Below are positions 49,542-57,311 of a stretch of 64,000 bases of DNA, one piece after another. This DNA is from Achromobacter sp. Marseille-Q4962. GTDB lineage: Bacteria; Pseudomonadota; Gammaproteobacteria; Burkholderiales; Burkholderiaceae_B. Positions within the stretch are counted from its first letter, which is position 1. The number at the start of each line of letters is the position of its first letter. The position numbers and the translations under genes were made by a program. Under the pieces are notes generated by a model. That model made no database searches. It saw only the letters and a program-made list of their open reading frames with translations, and was not told the origin of the DNA. Where the stretch lies: assembly GCF_943737005.1 (NCBI RefSeq), contig NZ_CALSFU010000018.1:45019-109018 (forward strand), in the 5' to 3' direction.

Positions 49542-51011
49542 TCAAGGGGCGAGGCTGGCGCGCGAGCCGCCGCCCAGGGCGGCATACAGGCTTACGCGGC
49601 TGGAGAGCAGGGCGCGGCGCGTCTGCACCAGCAGTTGCTGCGATTCGAGCAGGTCGCGCTGCGCGTCCAGGACTTCCAGGTAGGGCGAGGCGCCGTGGTC
49701 GTAGCGCAGTTGGGCCAGGTGGGCGCGTTCCTGCTGCGCGGCCACGGTGGCGCGCAAGATGTCCACCTGTTCGGCCAGCCAGCGGCGCGCCGACAGCGCG
49801 TCCGAGACATCGCGGAACGCGGCCTGGATGGCCTGCTCATAGGCGGCCACCGCCTGGTCGCGCCGGGCTTGCGCCAGGTCGAGGTTGTAGCCGCGGCGTC
49901 CGGCGTCGAACAGGGGCAGGTTGAGGCTGGGCGAGAAGTTCCAGGCGCGGCTGCCGCCGGCGAACAGGCCGTCCAGCTCGGCGCTGGCGGTGCCGAACGC
50001 GCCGGTGAGCGTGATGCTGGGAAAGAACGCGGCGCGCGCCGCGCCGATGTTGGCGTTGGCCGATTTGAGCCGGTGCTCGGCCGCCACGATGTCGGGCCGG
50101 CTGGCGAGCAGGTCGGACGGCAGGCCGGCGGGCAGCTCGCGCATGACGGCGGCGTCGTCCAGCGCGGAGGCGTCCGGCGCGAGCGCCAGGGGTGCGCCCA
50201 CCAGCAGTTCCAGGGCATGGGCCTGGGCGGCGCGGGTGCGTTCGAGGTCGGCGCCCAGCGCCTTGGCCTGCTGCCACAGGGTTTCGACCTGCGTCAGGTC
50301 CAGGCGGGAGATGGAACCGACTTCAAAGCGGCGGCGGAAGATGCGCAGCGATTCCTCGCGCGACGCGATGGTCTGCCGGGTGAGTTCCAGGCGCTCATCC
50401 AGTTCGCGCAGCGCAAGATAGCTGTCGGCGACCTGGGCGATGAGGCTCAGTGTGGCGGCGCGCGCGGCCTCTTCCGAGGCCAGGTAGTTTTCGAGCGCGG
50501 CGTCTTTCAGGCTGCGCACGCGGCCCCAGAAATCCAGTTCCCAGGCCGCCATGCCCAGGCCCACCTGGTACTGGCTGGAGGTCAGCGGCGCGCCCGTGAG
50601 ATTCAGGTCGCCGGGCACGCGCCCGCGCTCGCCCTGCGCCTGCGCGGCGAGGGACGGAAACTGGCCGGCGCGTTCCACGCCGTACAGGGCGCGCGCTTCT
50701 TCCACGCGCGACAATGCCAGGCGCAGGTCGCGATTGTTTTCCAGCGCGGCGGCGATGAGCTGCCGCAGGGCGGGAGAGGCGAAGTAATCGCGCCAGGCGG
50801 TCTGCGCGGCGGAGGGATTGCCGGGTGCGGCCGGCGCGGGCTCCCGGTAGGCGGCGGCCACGGGCGCCTCGGGCCGGCGGTAGTCGGGCGCGAGCGACAT
50901 ACAGCCGCCCGCCAGCAGCAACGCCAGGGCGGCGGAAACCGCGCGGAGCCCGGCGCGCCTCCCTGCCTGGGGGCGGGCGGCGGCGCGAAGGGGGGTGGCG
51001 CGGTTTTGCAT
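49542..51011 (-). CDS. NodT-family outer-membrane efflux lipoprotein
   Basis: A 489-residue TolC-like protein. The signal ends in lipobox LAGGC (33-37), so it is lipid-anchored. Two OEP repeats follow: '[55 protein letters not shown]' and '[44 protein letters not shown]'. It forms the outer-membrane duct of the exporter. It is the first gene of the leftward operon and faces the TetR gene across 205 bases. Confidence 0.92.
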   Translation of the reverse strand: MQNRATPLRAAARPQAGRRAGLRAVSAALALLLAGGCMSLAPDYRRPEAPVAAAYREPAPAAPGNPSAAQTAWRDYFASPALRQLIAAALENNRDLRLALSRVEEARALYGVERAGQFPSLAAQAQGERGRVPGDLNLTGAPLTSSQYQVGLGMAAWELDFWGRVRSLKDAALENYLASEEAARAATLSLIAQVADSYLALRELDERLELTRQTIASREESLRIFRRRFEVGSISRLDLTQVETLWQQAKALGADLERTRAAQAHALELLVGAPLALAPDASALDDAAVMRELPAGLPSDLLASRPDIVAAEHRLKSANANIGAARAAFFPSITLTGAFGTASAELDGLFAGGSRAWNFSPSLNLPLFDAGRRGYNLDLAQARRDQAVAAYEQAIQAAFRDVSDALSARRWLAEQVDILRATVAAQQERAHLAQLRYDHGASPYLEVLDAQRDLLESQQLLVQTRRALLSSRVSLYAALGGGSRASLAP

Positions 51012-51142
51012 GGCGGCTTCCTGGTGTCTCCGGCGGTCGGCCCGCAGGGGCGGCCGGGAAGCGCCCGCCGGCTCATGGCCGCCAGGCGGGCGCCGCGGCC
51101 CTTACGATGGCTTCATTATTCCGCACCGCAGCGTGTTTTTCC

Positions 51143-51156
51143 TTGACGCAGGTCAA
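51143..51156. promoter_or_regulatory. FNR/ANR-like palindrome in the exporter-tetR intergenic region
   Basis: TTGACGCAGGTCAA is a perfect palindrome of five-base arms, close to FNR/ANR boxes (TTGAT-N4-ATCAA), but with C/G at the inner arm positions. TTGACG could alternatively be the rightward -35 for tetR. Confidence 0.35.
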
Positions 51157-51161
51157 GTTAG

Positions 51162-51175
51162 CGACCGGCGGGTCG
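51162..51175. promoter_or_regulatory. candidate TetR operator
   Basis: CGACCGGCGGGTCG has five-base perfect arms around GGCG, 42 bases before the TetR start codon and 150 before the exporter operon. Position between divergent genes fits autorepression and control of the efflux operon. Confidence 0.5.
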
Positions 51176-51216
51176 GTTTCTAATGGCCGAAAGACTCAAC
51201 GCCAAAGGGAAACATT

Positions 51217-51825
51217 ATGGAGATGCAGCGGCGGCGGCTGCCGTCGTCCGTGCGGATCGGGCAGATACTGGATGCGGCGCTGCTGGAGTTCTCGGCGTCG
51301 GGCTATGCCGGCGCCCGCATGGACGCCATCGCGCAGCGGGCCGGCCTTTCCAAGGGCGGCGTGTACGCGCATTTTTCCAGCAAGGAGGAAATGTTCGAGG
51401 CCCTGCTCGTCCGCCATCTCCATCCCGCGCCGCTGGACGTGGACGCGCTGCTCGACGGCGCGGCCACCCGGCAGGAGCTGGCCGAGCGCATCGTGTCGCA
51501 CCTGTACGCCAGCCTCGCGCGCCCCGACATCGCCTGCATGCTGCGGCTGCTGCTGGCCGAAAGCGGCAGGGTGCCGCACCTGGCGGCGCGCTGGCGCAGG
51601 GCGGCCGCCGACGCGCAGCAGCGCGACGTCAGCCGGCTGATCGAGGGCGCGCGCCGGCGCGGCCTGTGCGGCAACGGCGTCGTGGCGGCGCATCCCTGGC
51701 TGCTGCTGTCTCCGCTGGTGCACGCCCTGGTCATGACGATGCTGGGCGAACCCGAGAGAGTGAATCTGCCGGCCCGCCAGCGGGCGCACGTGGCGCTGGT
51801 CAGCGAAATGCTGAGCGCGGACTGA
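51217..51825 (+). CDS. TetR-family regulator
   Basis: A 202-residue regulator. Residues 10-60 form the TetR helix-turn-helix (RIGQILDAALLEFSASGYAGARMDAIAQRAGLSKGGVYAHFSSKEEMFEAL). The C-terminal helices form the ligand pocket ('HLYASLARPDIACMLRLLLAESGRVPHLAARW'). It is divergent from the NodT-HlyD-ABC operon and presumably represses it until a drug-like ligand binds. The start has AAGGGAAA upstream. Confidence 0.9.
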   Translation: MEMQRRRLPSSVRIGQILDAALLEFSASGYAGARMDAIAQRAGLSKGGVYAHFSSKEEMFEALLVRHLHPAPLDVDALLDGAATRQELAERIVSHLYASLARPDIACMLRLLLAESGRVPHLAARWRRAAADAQQRDVSRLIEGARRRGLCGNGVVAAHPWLLLSPLVHALVMTMLGEPERVNLPARQRAHVALVSEMLSAD

Positions 51826-51857
51826 CCCGGCCCGGGCGGGCCGCGCGCGCCCGGCGC

Positions 51858-52667
51858 TCACCCGTTCTTCACGGCCGGGCGACGCTGCGCCGGCGGTCTT
51901 TTTTCCTGGTGCGTGCTGGCTTCGTTGGCGGCTTGCGCCGGCCGGGCATCCAGCACGATGTCGGCGGCGAACATGTACCCCCATCCGTGCACGGCCCGTA
52001 TCGGCAGCATCATCGCGTGCGCGGCGGCCTTGCGCCGCAGCCGGCTGACCATGACGTCCAGGAAGCGCAGGCGCGTGCCCGGGGCGTCGCCGTCTTCGGC
52101 GTGCTCGCCAAACGCGTCGCGGCTGACCTTGCGGTCGGGAGCACGCGCCAGGCGGCACAGGAAATCGCGCTCGCCCGTGGTGAGGCCCAATTCGTGGCCC
52201 GACGGCGCGACCAGGGTCCAGCCCTTGTTGGCCAGGCGCCAGGGGCCGGCGGCCTGGCCTTCGTCTTTCGCTTCGGCGGCCGCTTCGCCCGCATCCGGGC
52301 TGGCGCCGCGGCGCAGCAGCGCCTGCAGGGCGGCCGCCAGTTCCAGGCCGTCCACGTCGGCCGCGAGACAGGCGTCCGCGCCGCAAAGCAGTGTGCGCAC
52401 GCGGCTGTCGGAATCGGGAAAGGCGGCAACGGCCACGATGCCCACGCCGCGATCGGAGGCGCGCAGGCGCACGGCGGCATTATGGATGTCGGGCAGCGGC
52501 GCGTTCAGCACCACGAGCGGGCTGGGCTGCCGGAAATAATTCTCGTAGAAGGAGGGGAGATCCGGGCTGACGCGGATGCTGAAGCCCAGCCGGGACAGCG
52601 TGTCGGCCAGCCTGGCATGCCGGTCTTCGTTGTTGCCGAGCAGAAGAACATCCAGCAGGTTGTTCAT
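51858..52667 (-). CDS. OmpR-like response regulator with degenerate receiver domain
   Basis: A 269-residue protein. The receiver-like domain (1-115) keeps the fold but lacks key residues: the phosphoacceptor Asp is N55 in 'LVVLNAPLPD', the conserved Lys is Ala in 'LAADVDGLEL', and the acidic pair is altered in 'LLLGNNED'. The C-terminal winged helix (about 160-250; 'LTTGERDFLCRLARAPDRKVSRDAFGE' to 'IRAVHGWGYMF') is intact. It is expected to act without phosphorylation. No histidine kinase is adjacent. The chosen ATG at 52667 follows AAGGCACC; longer forms lack a domain start. Confidence 0.85.
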   Translation of the reverse strand: MNNLLDVLLLGNNEDRHARLADTLSRLGFSIRVSPDLPSFYENYFRQPSPLVVLNAPLPDIHNAAVRLRASDRGVGIVAVAAFPDSDSRVRTLLCGADACLAADVDGLELAAALQALLRRGASPDAGEAAAEAKDEGQAAGPWRLANKGWTLVAPSGHELGLTTGERDFLCRLARAPDRKVSRDAFGEHAEDGDAPGTRLRFLDVMVSRLRRKAAAHAMMLPIRAVHGWGYMFAADIVLDARPAQAANEASTHQEKRPPAQRRPAVKNG

Positions 52668-53213
52668 TCGGTGCCTTCCTTGGCGCCATGCCGGGCTTCG
52701 GATGGATGAAGGGCGCGCGCCGGACCGGGGCAAACGGTTCCCGCCCGCGCAGGCGGACAGGAGGGGCCGTATGTGTGGTGCGTCATGCTTCCTTTGGCGT
52801 CGCGCCAGGCGGCGGGCGCGGCGCCTGGCGATGTTGTTCGAGTGCGGACGGCTCGATGGGGCGAGCGCGGATCTCGCCGTCCGGGCTGTAGGCCGTATGC
52901 ACGATATCGGCAGGCAGGGTGGCGCGGCGGGCGCGGCATCGTCTGAATTTCACGTCCGTGATTATTGAAACACGGCTGTGTTTATTTGTGAAGATACGTT
53001 TCTTCGGTTTCTTGCGGTAACAGACATTCCGCGCCGGCCACGGCTAAACCCCATTGAGCGCTGTTTTATTCCGCCGTTCCGTCCCCGGCGAGGCAGGCCG
53101 CCGATACATTGTTTCCCGCTATCCGCGGGCCAAACCAGCCTAAACTTTGGCGCCCGCCAGCGGCATGCGGGGGGGCCGGACATTCCGGATTGAACCCAAG
53201 AACCAAAGCACAA
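52668..53213. other. 546-base region without a supported gene
   Basis: It lies between the response regulator (leftward) and the XRE gene (rightward). It contains a perfect repeat AAACAC-GGCT-GTGTTT at 52968-52983 followed by a weaker GAAGA-N6-TCTTC repeat near 52992, in an AT-rich stretch, and is the probable promoter/operator region for both genes. No ORF here has a credible start or composition. Confidence 0.4.
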
Positions 53214-53252
53214 ATGTCTCGAGTCGATCGAGTAGAAACGTTCAGCTAGCGT

Positions 53253-53609
53253 TTGCGCGCCGCGAGAATGCGCCAGGGATGGACGCAAAAAGACCTGGCG
53301 GCCGCCAGCAGACTCTCGCAAAGCGCCATCGGCAATTACGAAAGCGGGCAGCGCCGGCAGCCGTCGAGCGACGCCCTCATCAAGCTGACGCGCGCGCTGC
53401 GCGTCAGCCCGGCCTGGCTCAGCACCGGAGAAGGCCCGATGCAGGAAGGCGGCGCGGAGGCGCCGGCCGGGGGCGCTGCGGCCGGCGGTCCCGAGCCGCC
53501 ATGGCCGTTCGCCTCGATTTCCTACGAGGCCTATTCGCGCCTGACCGAACAGGAAAAGCAGCAGATAGAACTCGTACTGGCCGCCTATATCAGGGGACGC
53601 GGCGTATAG
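53253..53609 (+). CDS. XRE-family regulator with an in-frame amber codon near its 5' end
   Basis: A 118-residue protein if started at TTG 53253. Residues about 6-60 are a Cro/CI helix-turn-helix (MRQGWTQKDLAAASRLSQSAIGNYESGQRRQPSSDALIKLTRAL). The same frame is open from an ATG at 53214, but codon 12 is TAG (53247-53249); the 11 residues before it (MSRVDRVETFS) continue naturally into RLRAARMRQGW. So either translation begins at TTG 53253 or ATG 53268, or the gene is recently broken. No clear ribosome site. The last 20 bases overlap the convergent acyltransferase. Confidence 0.65.
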   Translation: MRAARMRQGWTQKDLAAASRLSQSAIGNYESGQRRQPSSDALIKLTRALRVSPAWLSTGEGPMQEGGAEAPAGGAAAGGPEPPWPFASISYEAYSRLTEQEKQQIELVLAAYIRGRGV

Positions 53610-54738
53610 AGCCCATTGGCTGCCGCCCGCGGCTCAGCGCGCCGGGCTGGCCGGCGAGGGTGTCCGCCGCGTCCTTTCTCTCGGCGCGCAGCCGGTTGCG
53701 CAGCCGCTCCACGGGGTCGGCGATGAAGGCGTTCAGCAGCGCGGCGAATCCCACACAGCCGGCGACCACCAGCGCGGTGAAGAGCGCCGGCTGCGACCGT
53801 TCAAACGAATTGAGCGTTTCGTCAAAGAACATGATGACCAGCATGTGACAGATATAGATCGGATAACTCAGCTCGCCCACGGATTTGTCGAAGCGGTATC
53901 TGGCCTGGAACAGAAAGGCCAGCGGCAGCAGCAGGACGACCAGCGTGACGGCCAGCGCGTCGCGCACGGTGTGGGGGATGCCGATGGAAAAGTGCACGAA
54001 CACATAGCAGAGCAGCGCGGCGGCGCCCAGTTCGGGCAGGCGCGGATAGCGCCGCGTCCATGCCGTATAGCGGGGCAGCAGCATCTGGTGCGACAGCGCG
54101 CCCAGCAGGAACAGCGCAAGCTCGGTCGGGAAGAAGCGGTAGGTCCAGGGGTCTATCGTGCCGATGCCGTTGACGATCAGGATGGCGCGTAGCGCCAGCG
54201 ACGCGGCCAGCAGCGCGAGCATCCGGCGCGGCGACCCGAGTATGAAGGGCGCGACGAGATAGAACGTCATCTCCACGCCCAGCGTCCACGCTTGCGGCAC
54301 GAGCAGGCCGTGGTAGAGCGGCATGTCGCTGTGCGCGAAGCTGCCCGTGAAGACCAGCGAGCCGTTTCGGACGCCGAAGAACATCAGCCAGTCCTGGCCG
54401 AAAATGAAAAGATTGGACAGCGCCAGGAAGCCCTCCGCCGATGCCGGCAGATGGTCATAGAACCGGAAGAACTCGCCGCCGTTCAGAAGGTGCGCGGCCA
54501 GGGTCATGGCGGCCACGGCCAGGTAGACGGGAAACAGGCGCAGCAGCCGGTTGGCATAGAACTTGCCGACGGCGCCCTGGTAGCTGTCCGTGCCGATCAG
54601 CACGTAGGAAATCAGGAAGCCGGAAATCACGTAGAAAAGCTGCACCGCCAGCCGTCCGCCGACGAGATAGTCGGTGGCGCCCGCGCCCAGGTGATCGAGC
54701 ACGACGGAAAGCGCGAGTAATGTTCTGAGTAGTCCCAT
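53590..54738 (-). CDS. acyltransferase 3 family protein (OafA/NodX-like)
   Basis: A 382-residue integral membrane O-acyltransferase with about ten helices. 'LLRTLLALSVVLDHLGAG' has the conserved His of the first motif, 'VQLFYVISGFLISYVL' the second, and 'VPQAWTLGVEMTFYLVAPFIL' the E..FY motif. Such enzymes acetylate or otherwise acylate surface polysaccharides or peptidoglycan. No glycan genes are beside it. A GGAG site precedes ATG 54738. A cytoplasmic Arg-rich tail follows the last helix. Confidence 0.87.
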   Translation of the reverse strand: MGLLRTLLALSVVLDHLGAGATDYLVGGRLAVQLFYVISGFLISYVLIGTDSYQGAVGKFYANRLLRLFPVYLAVAAMTLAAHLLNGGEFFRFYDHLPASAEGFLALSNLFIFGQDWLMFFGVRNGSLVFTGSFAHSDMPLYHGLLVPQAWTLGVEMTFYLVAPFILGSPRRMLALLAASLALRAILIVNGIGTIDPWTYRFFPTELALFLLGALSHQMLLPRYTAWTRRYPRLPELGAAALLCYVFVHFSIGIPHTVRDALAVTLVVLLLPLAFLFQARYRFDKSVGELSYPIYICHMLVIMFFDETLNSFERSQPALFTALVVAGCVGFAALLNAFIADPVERLRNRLRAERKDAADTLAGQPGALSRGRQPMGSIRRVP

Positions 54739-55029
54739 CGCTGCGTCTCCGATTGATATGCCTGCAGGTCGCGCCGCGGTGGGCGCGCTGCCGGGACGTG
54801 CGGCAGGGACGTGCCGGCGCGGTGTCGCTCTGTCGGCGGCTTGTGGTCTGGCATTGATTCTGCGCGCATGCTCCGTGCGCCCGCCATGGGGCATACGACG
54901 CAGCACGAACGGGCCACCGGAGTAAATCGGACCCTTTTCCTAATGCTGCTTTTGTTTACGGTTGTAGGAAGGAGGGCGCGCGGCAGCGGTTACAGTTGAG
55001 GGTGACGCATTCTTTTGGAGTTCCTGCCC
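54739..55029. other. 291-base intergenic region; probable promoters of the acyltransferase and META-1
   Basis: Divergent gap. TACAGT (54991-54996) is a likely -10 for META-1, 34 bases before its start. A TTTCCTA heptamer occurs at 54936-54942 in an AT-rich patch; as a single copy it is weak evidence for anything. No gene seen. Confidence 0.35.
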
Positions 55030-55563
55030 ATGCTTCGTATTCTGTCTTCGCGCCTGCGCCTGCTGTGCCTCGGCCTGCTGGCCGCCGTGCTGGCGGGTTG
55101 CGCCGGCTCCACGGGCGGCGGCGCGCGCGCCCAGGGCGCCGCCGCGGCCAATGCCGCCAGCAGCGCCGATTCTCTGGCCCAAACCACCTGGGAACTGGTG
55201 CGCTGGTCGCGGCCCGGCGGCGAACTGCGCGCCATTCCCCATGGCGACAACGGCGAGCCCATCCGCCTCACCTTCCTGGCCCAGGCCAGGCAGTACCGCG
55301 TCAACGGTTTCTCAGGCTGCAACCAGTACATGGGCAGCTACAGGCTGGACGCCGGCAAGCTCTCCATCGCCCCGGCCGCTTCCACGCGCATGGCGTGCGT
55401 GCCGCGGGAGCGCGCCACCCTCGAGGCCGATTACCTGCGCGCCCTGACCACGATCGACACGTTCACGCTGGACAGCGGCGGAGCGCCGCGCCACCTCACT
55501 TTCAACCTGCGCGGCGGCGACGTGCTGGAGTTCGTGCGCCGCCAAGACCCTCCCACGCCCTGA
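55030..55563 (+). CDS. META/HslJ-domain lipoprotein, first copy
   Basis: A 177-residue lipoprotein: lipobox LAGC (C24) after the signal, then one META domain (about 55-170) with the family pattern 'LAQTTWELVRWSRPGGELRAIP', 'RVNGFSGCNQYMGSYRLDAGKLSIAPAASTRMAC' and 'LTFNLRGGDVLEFVR'. Homologues include E. coli HslJ, linked to heat and novobiocin tolerance; the biochemical role is unknown. GGAG lies nine bases upstream of the ATG; an earlier TTG in frame is not needed. Followed by a second copy 131 bases on. Confidence 0.82.
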   Translation: MLRILSSRLRLLCLGLLAAVLAGCAGSTGGGARAQGAAAANAASSADSLAQTTWELVRWSRPGGELRAIPHGDNGEPIRLTFLAQARQYRVNGFSGCNQYMGSYRLDAGKLSIAPAASTRMACVPRERATLEADYLRALTTIDTFTLDSGGAPRHLTFNLRGGDVLEFVRRQDPPTP

Positions 55564-55635
55564 CGCCCGCCGCGCCGGCATTTCTATCGGTTTCAGCCGG
55601 TTCGCGCGCGGCGCGGCGGCGGCCGCGATGCGGCC

Positions 55636-55641
55636 TACAAT
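55636..55641 (+). promoter_or_regulatory. candidate -10 box TACAAT for META-2
   Basis: CCTACAATGCC lies 53 bases before the META-2 start codon; same pattern as elsewhere in the window. Confidence 0.4.
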
Positions 55642-55693
55642 GCCGACGAAACGCGGCCCCCGGCGGCCGCGGCGGTTTTCCTGGAGGTGTCCT

Positions 55694-56488
55694 ATGTTGC
55701 TTTCCGCTGCCCGGCGCTGGATCGCGCCCTGCGCTCTCGTCATCGGCCTGGGAGCCTGCGCCTCGCCGCCGGGCGGCGGGCACGCGCAGGATCCCCGCTA
55801 CCAGCCCGCCGCCGCCTCCGACGCCTACGCCCAGACGGGTTGGGAGCTGGCCCGCTGGAGCCTGCCGGGCGGCGCGCTGCGGCCCATTCCGCATCCCTCT
55901 TCCAACTCCCGCCCGCTCACGCTGGAATTCATCCGCGACCGCGGCGAGCCGCGCGTGGCGGGCTTCGCGGGCTGCAACCAGTACAACGCGCCCTATACCG
56001 TGGCCAACGGCCTGCTCATCGTGCGCGCCCGTCCCGTCGCCACCATGATGGCCTGCGCGCCGCAGAACATGAAGCTGGAGCGCGATTTCCTGGACGGGCT
56101 CACGCGCATCACCGCCAGCGCGTTCGACAAGTCCGGCAATCCGCAGCGCCTGACGCTCGTGCTGGCCAGCGGCGACACGCTGGATTTCGGGCGCCGCGCC
56201 GATCCGGCGGCCGGCGGCCAGATGGGGCCGACCAAGCTGGTGTACGTGAATTCGGAGCGCGTGCCGTGCAGCGCCGGCGCGGGCCGGACCCTGTGCTACC
56301 AGGTGCGCGACAGCGCCTCCCAGCCCTGGCAGCTCTGGCATGGCGAGATCACCGGCTTCCAGTTCCAGCCCGGCATCCGCTACCGGCTGCGCGTGGTCGA
56401 GGTGCGCGACCCCGATCCCGCCGCCGATGCGTCCGCGGCGCGCTGGGTGCTGGACGCCGTGGTCGAGCAGGAAATCGTGCGGCGCTGA
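55694..56488 (+). CDS. META-domain lipoprotein with C-terminal DUF4377, second copy
   Basis: A 264-residue paralogue of META-1 with lipobox GLGAC (C22). The META domain (about 48-170) repeats 'YAQTGWELARWSLPGGALRPIP' and 'GFAGCNQYNAPYTV'. The last 80 residues (TKLVYVNSERVPCSAGAGRTLCYQVRDSASQPWQLWHGEITGFQFQPGIRYRLRVVEVRDP) are a DUF4377 domain, present here and not in META-1. GGAGG precedes the ATG. A terminator follows ten bases after the stop. Confidence 0.85.
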   Translation: MLLSAARRWIAPCALVIGLGACASPPGGGHAQDPRYQPAAASDAYAQTGWELARWSLPGGALRPIPHPSSNSRPLTLEFIRDRGEPRVAGFAGCNQYNAPYTVANGLLIVRARPVATMMACAPQNMKLERDFLDGLTRITASAFDKSGNPQRLTLVLASGDTLDFGRRADPAAGGQMGPTKLVYVNSERVPCSAGAGRTLCYQVRDSASQPWQLWHGEITGFQFQPGIRYRLRVVEVRDPDPAADASAARWVLDAVVEQEIVRR

Positions 56489-56498
56489 GAGCGGCCGG

Positions 56499-56524
56499 CC
56501 GGGGCTTTAAAATCCCCGGTTTTT
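56499..56524 (+). terminator. intrinsic terminator after META-2, overlapping a -10 for trhO
   Basis: Stem CCGGGG / CCCCGG with a 9-base loop followed by TTTTT. The loop contains TAAAAT (56508-56513), which is 29 bases before the next start codon and could serve as its -10. Confidence 0.65.
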
Positions 56525-56542
56525 CGCCCGCACGCTGAATCC

Positions 56543-57283
56543 ATGGCTTCCGTCGTCAATATCGCCGCCTACAAATTCGTGTCCCTGGACCGCCTGGCCG
56601 AGCGCCGCGCCGCGTTGCTGGAGCAGACGCGCGCGCTGGAGCTCAAAGGCACGATCCTGCTGGCCGGGGAGGGCATCAACCTGTTCCTCGCCGGCGCGGC
56701 GCGCGGCATCGAGTCGTTTCTTTCGTCCCTGCGGCAGGATCCGGCGTTCGCCGACCTCGAAGTGAAATTCAGCTACAGCGAGGCGGCGCCCTTTCGCAAG
56801 ATGCTCGTGAAGATCAAGCGCGAGATCATCCGCATGGACCGGCCCGCCATCCGTCCGGAGGCCGGGCGCGCGCCGGGCGTGGATGCGCGCACGGTGGCGC
56901 GCTGGCTGTCGAGCGGAACGGACGACGAGGGCCGGCCGGTGGTCATGCTGGACACGCGCAATGCGTTCGAGGTGGACGAGGGCACGTTCCGCGGCGCCAT
57001 CGACTGGCGCATCGACCGCTTCACGCAGTTTCCCGCCGCGGTGGATGCGCACCGCGCGGAACTGGAGGGCAAGACGGTGGTGAGTTTCTGCACCGGCGGC
57101 ATTCGCTGCGAAAAGGCCGCCATCTACCTGCGCGAGGCCGGCATCGAGCGCGTGTACCAGCTCGATGGCGGCATCCTGAAATACTTCGAGGAAACCGGCG
57201 GGCCGGGTTTCGAGGGCAAGTGCTTCGTGTTCGACGAACGCGTTTCCCTGGACCCGGCGCTGGCGCCCAGCAAAGACCTGTAA
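56543..57283 (+). CDS. rhodanese-fold tRNA uridine-hydroxylase-like protein (TrhO/YceA family), short form
   Basis: A 246-residue protein. The N-terminal '[15 protein letters not shown]' to '[13 protein letters not shown]' and the '[15 protein letters not shown]' helix are the YceA domain, and '[23 protein letters not shown]' with '[18 protein letters not shown]' (C183 and C189) is the rhodanese domain. E. coli TrhO hydroxylates uridine 34 of tRNA. This protein stops about 100 residues short of E. coli TrhO, lacking its Cys-rich tail; whether it keeps activity is unknown. Its short leader starts within the preceding terminator. Confidence 0.83.
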   Translation: MASVVNIAAYKFVSLDRLAERRAALLEQTRALELKGTILLAGEGINLFLAGAARGIESFLSSLRQDPAFADLEVKFSYSEAAPFRKMLVKIKREIIRMDRPAIRPEAGRAPGVDARTVARWLSSGTDDEGRPVVMLDTRNAFEVDEGTFRGAIDWRIDRFTQFPAAVDAHRAELEGKTVVSFCTGGIRCEKAAIYLREAGIERVYQLDGGILKYFEETGGPGFEGKCFVFDERVSLDPALAPSKDL

Positions 57284-57311
57284 GGAGGCCCTCGCCGGGG
57301 CGGCCGCGCCG

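Noticed and set aside
53217..53236. CTCGA-GTCGA-TCGAG repeat in the XRE gene's 5' end
   Set aside because: Short and inside the putative coding stretch; codon use explains it as well as any operator role.
52962..53321. 119-codon leftward open frame opposite the XRE gene start
   Set aside because: No ribosome site, no domain, and it spans the probable operator region.
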